Assembly (NCBI RefSeq): GCF_006970865.1
Contig: NZ_CP035503.1
Location: forward strand, 2,059,001 to 2,123,000
Source of the DNA: Rhodoferax sediminis
GTDB taxonomy: Bacteria > Pseudomonadota > Gammaproteobacteria > Burkholderiales > Burkholderiaceae_C
Direction of reading: 5' to 3'
DNA: 64,000 bases
Below, piece after piece: positions 50,431 to 60,197 of this stretch (position 1 is the stretch's first letter; every line of letters starts with the position of its first letter). The translations under genes and the position numbers were made by a program. The notes beneath the pieces are model-generated. The model was not told where the DNA came from. It saw only the letters and a list, made by a program, of their open reading frames with translations, and did no database searches.

Positions 50431-52707
50431 ATGAAATTTCGCTTTCCCATTGTCATCATCGATGAAGACTTCCGCTCCGAGAACACCTCGGGTCTGGGCA
50501 TTCGCGCCCTGGCGCAAGCCATCGAGAGCGAGGGCTTCGACGTGCTGGGCGTGACCGGCTACGGCGACCTGAGCCAGTTTGCCCAGCAGCAAAGCCGCGC
50601 CAGTGCGTTCATTTTGTCGATTGACGACGAGGAGTTCACGCCCGGTCCGGACCTGGACCCGGCGGTGCTGAACCTGCGCTCGTTCATCGAGGAAGTGCGG
50701 CGCAAGAATCTCGACGTGCCGATTTATGTGTACGGCGAGACGAAGACCTCGCGCCACATTCCCAACGACATCCTGCGCGAACTGCACGGCTTCATCCACA
50801 TGTTCGAGGACACGCCCGAGTTCGTGGCGCGCCACATCATCCGCGAGGCCAAGAGCTACCTGGAGGGCGTGCAGCCGCCGTTCTTCAAGGCGCTGCTCGA
50901 CTACGCCGAGGACGGCTCCTACTCCTGGCATTGCCCGGGCCACTCGGGGGGCGTGGCCTTCCTGAAGAGTCCGGTGGGGCAGATGTACCACCAGTTTTAT
51001 GGCGAGAACATGCTGCGCGCCGACGTCTGCAACGCAGTCGAGGAATTGGGCCAGTTGCTGGACCACGACGGCGCGATTGGCGAGAGCGAGCGCAACGCCG
51101 CGCGCATCTTCAACGCCGACCACTGCTTCTTCGTCACCAACGGCACCAGCACCTCGAACAAGATGGTGTGGCACCACACCGTGGCGCCCGGCGACGTGGT
51201 GGTGGTGGACCGCAACTGCCACAAGTCCATCCTGCACGCCATCATCATGACGGGCGCGATCCCCGTGTTCATGAAGCCCACGCGCAACCACTTCGGCATC
51301 ATCGGCCCGATTCCGCAAAGCGAGTTCGAGCCGGCCTCGATCCGCGCCAAGATCCGCGCCAATCCGTTGCTCAAAGGCGTCGATGCGAGCAAGGTCAAGC
51401 CACGCGTGCTGGCCCTGACGCAGTCGACCTACGACGGCGTGCTCTACAACACCGAGACCATCAAGAAAATGCTCGACGGCTACGTGGAGAACCTGCACTT
51501 CGACGAGGCCTGGCTGCCGCACGCAGCGTTTCACCCGTTCTACGGCACCTACCACGCCATGGGAAAGAAGCGGGCGCGGCCGAAGAACTCGGTGGTGTAC
51601 GCGACCCAGTCGATCCACAAGCTGCTGGCGGGCATCAGCCAGGCCAGCCAGGTGCTGGTGCAGGACTCGCAGAACGTCAAGCTGGACCGGCATCTGTTCA
51701 ACGAGGCGTATCTGATGCACACCTCGACCTCGCCGCAGTACAGCATCATTGCCAGCTGCGACGTGGCCGCCGCCATGATGGAGCCCCCCGGCGGCACGGC
51801 GCTGGTGGAGGAGAGCATTGCCGAGGCACTGGACTTTCGCCGCGCCATGCGCAAGATTGCCGAAGAGTACGGCGGCGACTGGTGGTTCAAGGTCTGGGGG
51901 CCCGACAAGCTGGTGGAAGAAGGCATCGGCCGCGCCGACGACTGGATCATCAAGGGCGAGTCGAAGAAGGCCAAGGCCGGCGTCAACTGGCACGGCTTTG
52001 GCAAGATGGCCACGGGCTTCAACATGCTGGACCCGATCAAGTCCACCATCGTCACGCCGGGGATGGACCTGAACGGCAAGTTTGCCAAGACCGGCATTCC
52101 GGCCAGCGTCGTGACCAAGTTCCTCGCCGAGCATGGTGTGGTGGTCGAGAAGACCGGGCTCTACAGCTTTTTCATCATGTTCACCATCGGCATCACCAAG
52201 GGCCGCTGGAACAGCATGCTGACCGCGCTGCAGCAGTTCAAGGACGACTACGACAAGAACCAGCCGATGTGGCGCATCCTGCCGGAGTTCTGCCAGAAGT
52301 ACCCGAAATACGAAAAAATGGGCCTGGCCAACCTGTGCCAGCATTTGCACGCGCTGTACGCCAGGTACGACATTGCGCGGCTCACCACCGACATGTATCT
52401 GAGCGACCTGACCCCCGCGATGAAGCCCAGCGACGCCTATGCCCACATCGCGCTGCGCAAGACCGAACGCGTGGAGATCGACCAGCTGGAAGGGCGCATC
52501 ACCGTCGGCCTGGTCACGCCGTACCCGCCGGGCATCCCGCTGTTGATCCCGGGCGAAGTCTTCAACAAGAAGATCGTGGACTACCTGAAGTTCTCACGCG
52601 AATTCAACGCGCAATGTCCGGGCTTCGAGACCGATATTCACGGCCTGGTCGAAGAAGAGGATGCCGACGGCAAGAAGCACTACTTCGCCGACTGCGTGCA
52701 GGAATAA
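50431..52707 (+). CDS. Basic amino acid (lysine/arginine/ornithine) decarboxylase
   Basis: 758 aa, group III PLP decarboxylase. N-terminal wing domain (FPIVIIDEDFRSENTSGLGIRALAQAIES), PLP core with CPGHSGG near residue 170 and FVTNGTSTSNKMVWHH, PLP lysine in YATQSIHKLLAGISQASQ near residue 397, and C-terminal VGLVTPYPPGIPLLIPGE. Members decarboxylate lysine, arginine or ornithine for acid tolerance or polyamine supply. Which substrate is used cannot be decided by eye. Monocistronic, no antiporter nearby, so a biosynthetic role is at least as likely as acid resistance. Confidence 0.9.
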   Translation: MKFRFPIVIIDEDFRSENTSGLGIRALAQAIESEGFDVLGVTGYGDLSQFAQQQSRASAFILSIDDEEFTPGPDLDPAVLNLRSFIEEVRRKNLDVPIYVYGETKTSRHIPNDILRELHGFIHMFEDTPEFVARHIIREAKSYLEGVQPPFFKALLDYAEDGSYSWHCPGHSGGVAFLKSPVGQMYHQFYGENMLRADVCNAVEELGQLLDHDGAIGESERNAARIFNADHCFFVTNGTSTSNKMVWHHTVAPGDVVVVDRNCHKSILHAIIMTGAIPVFMKPTRNHFGIIGPIPQSEFEPASIRAKIRANPLLKGVDASKVKPRVLALTQSTYDGVLYNTETIKKMLDGYVENLHFDEAWLPHAAFHPFYGTYHAMGKKRARPKNSVVYATQSIHKLLAGISQASQVLVQDSQNVKLDRHLFNEAYLMHTSTSPQYSIIASCDVAAAMMEPPGGTALVEESIAEALDFRRAMRKIAEEYGGDWWFKVWGPDKLVEEGIGRADDWIIKGESKKAKAGVNWHGFGKMATGFNMLDPIKSTIVTPGMDLNGKFAKTGIPASVVTKFLAEHGVVVEKTGLYSFFIMFTIGITKGRWNSMLTALQQFKDDYDKNQPMWRILPEFCQKYPKYEKMGLANLCQHLHALYARYDIARLTTDMYLSDLTPAMKPSDAYAHIALRKTERVEIDQLEGRITVGLVTPYPPGIPLLIPGEVFNKKIVDYLKFSREFNAQCPGFETDIHGLVEEEDADGKKHYFADCVQE

Positions 52708-52731
52708 CCCGGCGGCAATCGTCAACCTGTC

Positions 52732-53601
52732 TCAGGACGGCATGTCCTCGCGCACGCGCAAGAAGCTGGCGAAGCGGGGAAGACCGCTGTCGTTCAGCCC
52801 CCTGAAGCGGTAAGTCACCCAGCTGCCCAGCGTGGGCGGGTTCCTGCGCTGTTCGTCGCTGAACCCCGTACCGAGCTTGAAGCGCCGGACGGGGTGGCCT
52901 TCCGCTGCCGGCGCCTCCACCAGCAGCGCGCCCAGCAGGCCTGCGTATTTGCCCTTGCCGGGGATGTGCGCGATGACCCGGGCTTCGGCGTCCTCATGGG
53001 TTTTGACCTTGAGCAGATCGTCGTTGCGTTGCGCCCGGTACAGCGATGCGCCGCGGTGCAGCATCAGTCCTTCGCCACCCAGCCTCACCGTTTTCATCAG
53101 CATGACCTGCAACGCCTGGTGGGTGGCGACACGGCTTTGCGCGACCGGCTGGACCCAGGGCACCGCCATCGTAGCGAGCAGCCGGTTCAGCACCGGGATG
53201 CGCTCGGTGAACGGGCCGCCCTGCGCGGGCAGGTCGAACACCATGAAGCGCATGCCACGCCAGGCGGCATCAATGGGTATTTGCTGGCGCACCGTGGAGA
53301 CTGCCTTGGTGAATTGCCCGCGCCCGGCCCACAGCTCGCCGTCGAGCGGGGTGGCCGGCCAGCCGGCGGTGAACCACGCCGGCGCATTGACGCGCTCGCC
53401 GCCCCGCGTCAGCAGTTGTTTGCCATCCCAGTAACCGCGCACGCCGTCGTACTTCTCGCTCACCCAATAGTCCGCCAGCGGCACGCCGGGGTGGTAGACG
53501 TTGGCCAGCATCAACGGCGAGTTGGCCCCGGCGGTGGCCCAGGTCCATGGGCTGCCCGCGGCGCCCAATACCAGTAGCGCGAGCAGGTGTCTGCGGCGCA
53601 T
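52732..53601 (-). CDS. Minimal ATP-dependent DNA ligase with signal peptide (LigE type)
   Basis: 289 aa. A secretion signal MRRRHLLALLVLGAAGS...WATAGANS precedes a small nucleotidyltransferase domain: motif I SEKYDGVRGYWDG (Lys of KYDGxR is adenylated), motif III RFMVFDLP, motif IV GEGLMLHRG, motif V LLKVK. A short OB domain ends in GSWVTYRFRGLNDSGLPRFASFLRVRE. LigE-type ligases of Neisseria, Haemophilus and relatives are exported to the periplasm and join nicks in extracellular or incoming DNA. The same localisation is predicted here. Confidence 0.87.
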   Translation of the reverse strand: MRRRHLLALLVLGAAGSPWTWATAGANSPLMLANVYHPGVPLADYWVSEKYDGVRGYWDGKQLLTRGGERVNAPAWFTAGWPATPLDGELWAGRGQFTKAVSTVRQQIPIDAAWRGMRFMVFDLPAQGGPFTERIPVLNRLLATMAVPWVQPVAQSRVATHQALQVMLMKTVRLGGEGLMLHRGASLYRAQRNDDLLKVKTHEDAEARVIAHIPGKGKYAGLLGALLVEAPAAEGHPVRRFKLGTGFSDEQRRNPPTLGSWVTYRFRGLNDSGLPRFASFLRVREDMPS

Positions 53602-53616
53602 GCTTACGTCAGGCGG

Positions 53617-53675
53617 TTGCTATCAAAATGGAAGCTGGCAGCCAATATTGGATAAGGGCTGCAGTACGATTTCAT
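53617..53675 (+). repeat. Repeat family A copy, intergenic (fabI-ligase gap)
   Basis: TTGCTATCAAAATGGAAGCT, ~22 variable bases, AAGGGCTGCAGTACGATTTCA. It is the copy with the best left block and fills most of the 87-bp space between the fabI stop and the ligase start. Confidence 0.65.
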
Positions 53676-53688
53676 CGTCAACCCGGTG

Positions 53689-54477
53689 TCACACGTTGTC
53701 GCGCGAGATACCCGCGGTGTGGCTGAAGCCACCGTCCACATAGGTGATCTCCGCGGTGACGCCGCTGGCCAGATCGCTGAGCAGGAAGGCCGCGACATTG
53801 CCCACGTCCTCGATGGTGACGTTGCGGCGCAGCGGCGAGGCCGACGCCACCATGCCAAGGAGCTTGCCGAAGTCCTTGATGCCGCTGGCCGCCAGCGTCT
53901 TGATCGGGCCGGCGCTGATGCCGTTGACGCGCATGCCGCGCGGGCCGAACGACTCGGCCAGGTAGCGCACCGAAGCTTCCAGAGAGGCCTTGGCCAGGCC
54001 CATGGTGTTGTAGTTGGGCACGGCGCGCAGCGCGCCGAGGTAGGTCATGGTCAGCAGGGCCGATTTGTCGTTGAGGTAGGGCAGAGCTGCCTTGGCCATC
54101 GCGGGGAAGCTGTAGGCGCTGATGTCGTGGGCGATCCTGAAGGATTCGCGATTCAGTCCCTCGAGGAAGTCGCCGGCAATGGCCTCGCGCGGCGCGAACC
54201 CGATGCTATGGACGAAGCCGTCGAATTTGGGCCAGGTTTGCGCCAGGTCAGCGAACAGTTTTTCAATTTGCGCGTCGTCGCCGACGTCGCAGTCGAACAC
54301 CAGCTTCGAGTCGAAGTCGCCGGCGAATTCGGCGATGCGGTCCTTGAAACGCTCGCCCACATAGCTGAAGGCCAGCTCGGCTCCCTGCGCATGGCAGGCC
54401 TTGGCGACGCCGTAGGCGATCGAGCGATTCGACAGAACGCCCGTGATCAGCAGTTTTTTGCCGTTGAGAAAACCCAT
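53689..54477 (-). CDS. fabI: Enoyl-[acyl-carrier-protein] reductase [NADH]
   Basis: 262 aa from the ATG at 54477 ([25 protein letters not shown]). Last step of each fatty-acid elongation cycle. An SDR fold with the FabI-specific [15 protein letters not shown] loop, catalytic Tyr and Lys in [30 protein letters not shown] (Tyr-x6-Lys spacing), and [11 protein letters not shown]. Only 34 bp separate its start from the divergent yejA. Confidence 0.95.
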   Translation of the reverse strand: MGFLNGKKLLITGVLSNRSIAYGVAKACHAQGAELAFSYVGERFKDRIAEFAGDFDSKLVFDCDVGDDAQIEKLFADLAQTWPKFDGFVHSIGFAPREAIAGDFLEGLNRESFRIAHDISAYSFPAMAKAALPYLNDKSALLTMTYLGALRAVPNYNTMGLAKASLEASVRYLAESFGPRGMRVNGISAGPIKTLAASGIKDFGKLLGMVASASPLRRNVTIEDVGNVAAFLLSDLASGVTAEITYVDGGFSHTAGISRDNV

Positions 54478-54511
54478 GATGCGTAACTCCTTGTTCGTGC
54501 AGAATTGTCGC

Positions 54512-56299
54512 ATGCGAGGTCTGCTGTTTTGTCTGATGCTGCTGAGCGCCACGGCCTCGTGGGCGAGCCACGCCCTGTCCATCTGGGGCGATGTGCAGTA
54601 CCGGGCCGGCTTCCCCTATTTCGACGATGTCAACCCCGACGCGCCCAAGGGCGGCGAAATGGTGCTGGTCTCGGACCAGCGCAGCTCCACGTTCGACAAA
54701 TACAACCCGTTCTCGCTCAGGGGTTCCGCGCCGGCCTACATCGATACCTTGATGTTCGACACCTTGCTGACGGGCTCGCCCAGCGAGTTCGGCGTGGGTT
54801 ACTGCCTGCTGGCGCAGGACGTCGAGCTCGCGCCCGACCGCATGTCGGTAGTGTTCAAGCTCAACCCGTCAGCGCGCTTCAACAACGGAGATCCGGTGAC
54901 GGCTGCCGATGTGAAATATTCCTTCGACTCCCTCACCGGCAAGTACGCGGCGCCGCAGTACCGCTCGCTGTTTGCCGACGTCAAATCGCCGCAAGTCCTG
55001 GATGCGGGCACCATCCGCTTCGAGTTCAAGCGCTTCAACCGCGAACTGCCCCTGACCGTCGGCGGTCTGCCCGTGTTCTCGCACAAATGGGGCGCCGGCA
55101 AGCCGTTCGACCAGATCACGACCGAGCCGCCGATTGCCAGCGGCCCCTACAAGATTGGCCCGGTGGTGTTCGGGCGCGATATCACCTATGTGCGCGACCC
55201 CACCTACTGGGCGCGCGAGCTGAATGTGCGCCGCGGCCAGTACAACTTCGACCGCATCACGGTCAAGATCTACCGCGACAACACGGCCAAGCTGGAAGCC
55301 TTCAAGGCCGGCGAGTTCGACCTGATCCAGGAGTTCATTTCGCGCGACTGGGTGCGCGCCTACACCGGCAAGCGCTTCGACAGCGGCGAACTCGTCAAGC
55401 GCCTGCTGCCCGATAATTCGCCGCATGGCTTCCAGGTGCATGTGTTCAACCTGCGCCGTCCGAAGTTCCAGGACATCCGGGTGCGCAAGGCGATCAACCT
55501 GGCCTTTGATTTCGAGTGGATGAACCGCCAGCTCTTCTACGGCCTGTACAACCGGCTCAAAGGCTATTTCGGCGGCAGCGAGTACGAGGCGCTGGGCACG
55601 CCCGGTGCGGATGAACTGGCCCTGCTGGAGCCCTTCAAGAACCAGCTGCCCCCGGCAGTGTTCGGCCCCGTCGCCTACCCGCCCAGCACCGACCCGCCGC
55701 GCAGCCTGCGCGGCAACCTGCGCGAGGCCAAGGCGTTGCTGCACGAGGCCGGCTGGGACTATCGCGACGGCGCCCTGCGCAACGCCCAGGGCGAGGCCTT
55801 TGTCATCGACTACGTGGACAGCAACGAGAGCGGCATCCGGACCATTGCGCCGTGGATGCGCAACCTGGAAAAACTGGGCATCCAACTCAATTTCCGCGCG
55901 GTGGACTTCTCCATCTACCAGCAGCGCCTTCGCACCTTCGACTTCGACATGACCGGCATCCGCATGGCCGGCATCACCGTGCCTGGCAACGAGATGTTCG
56001 ATCTGTTCGGCTCCAGGGCGGCCAAGATCGAGGAAAGCAACAACCTGTGGGGCCTCCAGAGTCCGGTGGTCGACGCCCTGCTCGAAAAGATGGTCACGGC
56101 CCAGAGGCGCAGCGACGCCGACGCCGCCGGCAAGGCGCTCGATCGCGTGCTGATCCACGGCTGGTACTCCGTGCCGCAATGGTATTCGGCAAGCTACCGC
56201 GTCGCCTATGATTCGCGCAAATTCGTGCAGCCGTCCAGGCTGCCGAAATACTTCACGCCCGAAGCCTGGGCCATGAGCACCTGGTGGGCGAAACCCTGA
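54512..56299 (+). CDS. yejA: Peptide ABC transporter substrate-binding protein YejA
   Basis: 595 aa from the ATG at 54512; the longer frame upstream would overlap fabI. Signal peptide [22 protein letters not shown] family 5: [33 protein letters not shown] is a YejA hallmark, and [25 protein letters not shown] and [31 protein letters not shown] follow. It delivers oligopeptides (microcin C in E. coli) to YejBEF. Its TGA overlaps the yejB ATG. No clear Shine-Dalgarno. Confidence 0.9.
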   Translation: MRGLLFCLMLLSATASWASHALSIWGDVQYRAGFPYFDDVNPDAPKGGEMVLVSDQRSSTFDKYNPFSLRGSAPAYIDTLMFDTLLTGSPSEFGVGYCLLAQDVELAPDRMSVVFKLNPSARFNNGDPVTAADVKYSFDSLTGKYAAPQYRSLFADVKSPQVLDAGTIRFEFKRFNRELPLTVGGLPVFSHKWGAGKPFDQITTEPPIASGPYKIGPVVFGRDITYVRDPTYWARELNVRRGQYNFDRITVKIYRDNTAKLEAFKAGEFDLIQEFISRDWVRAYTGKRFDSGELVKRLLPDNSPHGFQVHVFNLRRPKFQDIRVRKAINLAFDFEWMNRQLFYGLYNRLKGYFGGSEYEALGTPGADELALLEPFKNQLPPAVFGPVAYPPSTDPPRSLRGNLREAKALLHEAGWDYRDGALRNAQGEAFVIDYVDSNESGIRTIAPWMRNLEKLGIQLNFRAVDFSIYQQRLRTFDFDMTGIRMAGITVPGNEMFDLFGSRAAKIEESNNLWGLQSPVVDALLEKMVTAQRRSDADAAGKALDRVLIHGWYSVPQWYSASYRVAYDSRKFVQPSRLPKYFTPEAWAMSTWWAKP

Positions 56300-57330
56300 T
56301 GTTCAGCTACATCCTCAAACGCCTGCTGCTGATGATTCCCACCTTGCTGGGCGTGCTGCTGATCACCTTCACCGTGATCCAGTTCGTGCCCGGCGGGCCG
56401 GTGCAGCAGTACCTGGTCGAGGCCAAGGGGCGCACTGCCTTTGGCGGCGACGCGGGCAATGCGATGGGCTACCGCGGTGCGCAGGGCGTGGAAAAGCAGC
56501 GGCTCGAAGAGATCAAGGCGCTCTACGGCTTTGACAAGCCGGTGCCCGAGCGCTTCGTGCGCATGCTGGGCCAGTTCGCGCGGTTTGACCTGGGGAAGAG
56601 TTTTTTTCAGCACAAGGACGTGTGGCAACTGATCAGGGAAAAATTGCCCGTGTCCATCAGCATCGGCCTGTGGACGTTCTTCCTGAGCTATCTGATCTCG
56701 GTGCCCCTGGGCATTGCCAAGGCGGTGCGCGCGGGGTCACGGTTTGATACGCTGACCAGCCTGGTCGTGCTGGTGGGCTACGCCATTCCGGGCTTTGTGC
56801 TCGGCGTGGCACTGCTGGTAATTTTTGGCGGCCAGCTGCAGTGGTTTCCACTGCGCGGGCTGACCTCGAGCAACTGGGACACCCTGAGCTGGGGCGCCAA
56901 GGTGACGGACTACCTCTGGCATATCGCGCTGCCTATCACGGCCAGCGTGGTGGGTTCTTTTGCGGTGATCACCATGCTGACCAAGAATACGTTCCTCGAG
57001 GAAATTCGCAAGCAGTACGTGCTGACGGCGCGCGCCAAGGGGCTGTCCGAGCGCCGCGTGCTCTGGAAGCACGTGCTGCGCAACGCGCTGATTCCCCTGG
57101 TCACCGGTTTCCCCGCCGCTTTCATTGGCGCGTTCTTTACGGGCTCGCTGCTGATCGAAACCCTGTTCTCGCTCGACGGGCTGGGCCTGCTCTCGTATGA
57201 GTCCGTGATCCGCCGCGACTATCCGGTGGTGCTCGGAACGCTGTACCTGTTCACGCTGATCGGCCTGGTCACAAAGCTGATCAGCGACCTTTGCTACGTT
57301 CTGGTGGATCCGCGTGTCAAGTTCGACTAA
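56299..57330 (+). CDS. yejB: Peptide ABC transporter permease YejB
   Basis: 343 aa from the ATG overlapping the yejA stop (TGATG). Six membrane helices. FSYILKRLLLMIPTLLGVLLITFTVIQFVPGGPVQQ is the DppB-type N-terminus, and EEIRKQYVLTARAKGLSERRVLWKHVLRNALIPLV is the EAA loop contacting the ATPase. Forms the channel with YejE, which overlaps its 3' end by 17 bp. Confidence 0.93.
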   Translation: MFSYILKRLLLMIPTLLGVLLITFTVIQFVPGGPVQQYLVEAKGRTAFGGDAGNAMGYRGAQGVEKQRLEEIKALYGFDKPVPERFVRMLGQFARFDLGKSFFQHKDVWQLIREKLPVSISIGLWTFFLSYLISVPLGIAKAVRAGSRFDTLTSLVVLVGYAIPGFVLGVALLVIFGGQLQWFPLRGLTSSNWDTLSWGAKVTDYLWHIALPITASVVGSFAVITMLTKNTFLEEIRKQYVLTARAKGLSERRVLWKHVLRNALIPLVTGFPAAFIGAFFTGSLLIETLFSLDGLGLLSYESVIRRDYPVVLGTLYLFTLIGLVTKLISDLCYVLVDPRVKFD

Positions 57331-58372
57331 CACCCCCGAAGCGGCTTTGCCAGTTTCGCCGGGGCGGCGCGCCTGGCTGCGCTTCAAGCGCAACCGCATG
57401 GGATTCTGGAGCCTCATCGTGTTTGGCGTGCTGCTAGCGATCAGCCTGTGCGCCGAACTGGTCAGCAACGACCGCCCGCTGCTGGCGCGCTACAACGGCC
57501 ACTGGTATGCGCCGATCGTCCAGCAGCTGCCCGAAACTACCTTTGGCGGCGACTTCCCGACCCCGACCGACTATCTGGACCCGTTCATCCGGCAGCAGTT
57601 CGCCAAGCCGGGCAACTTCGTGTTGTTCGCGCCCAACCGTTACGGCGCCAGAACCCTGAACTACTACGCCAAGGCGCCCAATCCCGCGGCGCCTTCTGCC
57701 GATAACTGGCTGGGCACGGACGAGCGTGGACGCGATCTGCTGGCGCAGCTGATTTACGGCTTTCGGGTCTCCGCGCTGTTTGGCCTGGCCTTGATGTTCA
57801 CGGGCACGGCGCTGGGCGTGCTCACGGGCGCCATCCAGGGGTTTTTTGCGGGCAAGACCGATTTGACGCTGCAGCGACTGATCGAGATCTGGAGCTCCAT
57901 GCCCGACCTGTATCTGCTCATCATTTTCTCGTCGATCTTCCAGCCCAGCCTGGCCCTGCTGCTGATTCTGCTGAGCGCCTTTGGCTGGATGGGCCTGTCG
58001 GATTACGTGCGCGCCGAGTTTCTGCGCAATCGCCAGCTCGACTATGTGCGCGCCGCGCGCGCGCTGGGCCTGTCCAATTGGCAGATCATCCGGCGCCATG
58101 TGCTCCCCAACAGCATGACGCCGGTCGTCACCTTCCTGCCGTTTCGCATGAGCGCGGCCATCCTGGCGCTGACCTCGCTGGATTTTCTCGGGCTCGGCGT
58201 GCCGGCCGGCACGCCGTCGCTGGGCGAACTGCTGGCCCAGGGCAAGAACAATATCGACGCCTGGTGGATTTCGCTCTCCACCTTCAGCGTGCTGGTGGTC
58301 ACCCTGTTGCTGCTGACCTTCATGGGCGACGCCCTGCGCGATGCCCTGGATCCGCGAAAGGCCGACAAATGA
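57314..58372 (+). CDS. yejE: Peptide ABC transporter permease YejE
   Basis: 352 aa from a GTG inside the end of yejB. The large periplasmic segment after helix 1 ([32 protein letters not shown]) is diagnostic for Yej[25 protein letters not shown] and the EAA loop [33 protein letters not shown] follow. The stop overlaps the yejF start by ATGA. Confidence 0.93.
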   Translation: MSSSTNTPEAALPVSPGRRAWLRFKRNRMGFWSLIVFGVLLAISLCAELVSNDRPLLARYNGHWYAPIVQQLPETTFGGDFPTPTDYLDPFIRQQFAKPGNFVLFAPNRYGARTLNYYAKAPNPAAPSADNWLGTDERGRDLLAQLIYGFRVSALFGLALMFTGTALGVLTGAIQGFFAGKTDLTLQRLIEIWSSMPDLYLLIIFSSIFQPSLALLLILLSAFGWMGLSDYVRAEFLRNRQLDYVRAARALGLSNWQIIRRHVLPNSMTPVVTFLPFRMSAAILALTSLDFLGLGVPAGTPSLGELLAQGKNNIDAWWISLSTFSVLVVTLLLLTFMGDALRDALDPRKADK

Positions 58373-60051
58373 ACGCCCCCACGCTCGGCACTGGCGTGTC
58401 CTCGCTGCCCCCCGAGGGGGCCTTCGCGGCTAGGGGCGGCCCGTCGCCGCCCACGACCTTGCTGGAGGTGAAAAACCTGCGCGTGGCCTTTGGCGGCAAG
58501 GAGGTGGTCTGCGGCATTGATTTCTCCATCGGGCCGGGCGAGAAGCTGGCGCTCGTGGGCGAATCGGGGTCGGGCAAGACCGTGTCCGCACTGAGCCTGC
58601 TGCGGCTGGCGCACGACGCACACGTCGAAGGACAGGCAATTTTCGACGGGCCGGCCGGCCCCACGGATCTGCTGTCCATTCCGGAGCGGCAGCTGCGCGG
58701 CATTCGCGGCCAGGACATTGCCATGATCTTCCAGGAGCCCATGACGGCGCTGAACCCGCTGTTCACCGTGGGCGATCAGATCATCGAGGTTCTTGAGCTA
58801 AAACAAGGTATAGCCCGCACGGAGTCTTCGCAAGCAGCTATCAAGTTGCTAGCTACCACCGGAATTGCCGAGCCGCAGCGCCGCGCGGGGGCTTATCCGC
58901 ACCAGCTCTCGGGCGGGCAGCGCCAGCGCGCCATGATCGCGATGGCGCTGGCCTGCAAGCCCAAATTGCTGCTGGCCGACGAGCCCACCACCGCGCTCGA
59001 CGTGACCGTGCGCGGCCAGATTCTGGATTTGCTCTCCGAGCTGCAAAAAGAATATGGCATGGCGGTGCTGATGATCACGCACGACCTGAACCTGGTGCGC
59101 CGATTTGCCGACCGCGTGGCGGTGATGGAGGCCGGCCATATCGTGGAGCACGGCCCTGTCGCCGACGTCTTTGCCAACCCGCGCCATGCCTACACCCGCA
59201 AGCTGATCGACAGCCGGCCCACGCGCGATGTGGCCGAGGTGCCGCCGGACCCGGCGCGCCCGCCCGTCATGCGGGCGTCTGGTCTGCAGGTCAGCTATCC
59301 CGTGCCGCTGCCGGGGCTGCGAGGCTGGTTCAAAAAGGGCGAATTCGTGGCGGTCAGGGGCGCTGATTTCAGCGTTCCGGCGGGGCAAACGCTGGGCGTG
59401 GTGGGGGAGTCCGGCTCGGGCAAATCCACGCTGGCGCTGGCAGCGCTGGGCCTGCTGCCGCACCAGGGCCAGCTGCAGGCGGCGGGCCACGCCTGGAGCC
59501 GCGATGCGGCGCGCAACAAGGCCATGCGCCGGGCCGTGCAGGTGGTGTTTCAGGATCCGTTTTCGTCGCTCTCGCCGCGCTTGACCGTCGAGGAAATCGT
59601 GGGCGAAGGCCTGCTCGTGCATGCACCCGAACTGGACGCGAACGGGCGCCGGCTGCGCGTGGCCCGGGCCCTGGCCGAAGTCGGCATGAGTGCAGACCAG
59701 TTTCCCGGCCTGCCGCAGCGCTATCCGCATGAGTTTTCGGGCGGGCAGCGCCAGCGCCTGGCGATTGCGCGCGCCCTGATCATCGGGCCGCAGTTGCTGG
59801 TGCTCGACGAGCCCACCAGCGCACTGGACGTGACCATCCAGAAGCAGGTGCTGCAGCTGCTGCAGCGCCTGCAGCGCGAGCACGCCTTGAGCTACCTGCT
59901 GATCACCCACGACGTGGACGTGATCCGCGCCATGGCGCACCGGGTGATCGTCATGAAGGACGGTGAGATCGTCGAATCCGGCACGGTCGAACAGGTTTTT
60001 GCTGCGCCGCAGCATGACTACACCCGGATTTTGGTCGCTGCAGCCACCTGA
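58369..60051 (+). CDS. yejF: Peptide ABC transporter dual ATPase YejF
   Basis: 560 aa, two fused ABC domains. First: Walker A GESGSGKT, signature [15 protein letters not shown], Walker [16 protein letters not shown]. Second: [39 protein letters not shown]. This fusion is typical of YejF. Two repeat elements lie within it: a family B piece encodes residues ~11-26 before the first domain, and a family A piece encodes ~143-162 ([20 protein letters not shown]), where the family normally has a helix of the same length. Confidence 0.93.
   Translation: MNAPTLGTGVSSLPPEGAFAARGGPSPPTTLLEVKNLRVAFGGKEVVCGIDFSIGPGEKLALVGESGSGKTVSALSLLRLAHDAHVEGQAIFDGPAGPTDLLSIPERQLRGIRGQDIAMIFQEPMTALNPLFTVGDQIIEVLELKQGIARTESSQAAIKLLATTGIAEPQRRAGAYPHQLSGGQRQRAMIAMALACKPKLLLADEPTTALDVTVRGQILDLLSELQKEYGMAVLMITHDLNLVRRFADRVAVMEAGHIVEHGPVADVFANPRHAYTRKLIDSRPTRDVAEVPPDPARPPVMRASGLQVSYPVPLPGLRGWFKKGEFVAVRGADFSVPAGQTLGVVGESGSGKSTLALAALGLLPHQGQLQAAGHAWSRDAARNKAMRRAVQVVFQDPFSSLSPRLTVEEIVGEGLLVHAPELDANGRRLRVARALAEVGMSADQFPGLPQRYPHEFSGGQRQRLAIARALIIGPQLLVLDEPTSALDVTIQKQVLQLLQRLQREHALSYLLITHDVDVIRAMAHRVIVMKDGEIVESGTVEQVFAAPQHDYTRILVAAAT
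58399..58446. repeat. Repeat family B copy at the yejF N-terminus
   Basis: TCCTCGCTGCCCCCCGAGGG and GGCC...GCGGCTAGGGGCGGCCCG. The CTGCCCCCC-AGGGGG and GGGGCGGCCC parts mirror the hrpA family B element. It encodes a non-conserved linker ([17 protein letters not shown]) ahead of the ABC domain. Confidence 0.55.
58795..58854 (-). repeat. Repeat family A copy inside yejF
   Basis: Plus strand GAGCTAAAACAAGGTATAGC, CCGCACGGAGTCTTCGCAAG, CAGCTATCAAGTTGCTAGC. Its complement reads GCTAGCAACTTGATAGC ... GCGGGCTATACC ... TTTT, the family layout. Length of the protein is not changed relative to typical YejF. Confidence 0.45.
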
Positions 60052-60121
60052 GCCGGGGCGAGGCCCTTACAAATCAAAGCACTTGCACTGGTTTTGCGCT
60101 ACAATGTAAGGCTCACGACCA

Positions 60122-60152
60122 AACGGGCGGGTACCAACCGCCCGTTTTTTTT
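60122..60152 (+). terminator. Intrinsic terminator in the rimP-nusA-infB leader (possible attenuator)
   Basis: AACGGGCGG - 7-nt loop - CCGCCCGTT followed by a run of eight T. It lies after a TACAAT -10-like hexamer (60100-60105) and 45 bp before the rimP start, so it follows the putative promoter and may be a leader attenuator and not only the end of yejF transcripts. Confidence 0.7.
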
Positions 60153-60197
60153 GGGCGACTGTTTTTGGTATGGTTTTAGGGAAGCAACAGAGGCGAC

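Noticed and set aside
50365..52446. 693-codon minus-strand open frame opposite the basic amino acid decarboxylase
   Set aside because: Antisense shadow of a gene with clear PLP motifs; no ribosome-binding site or domain.
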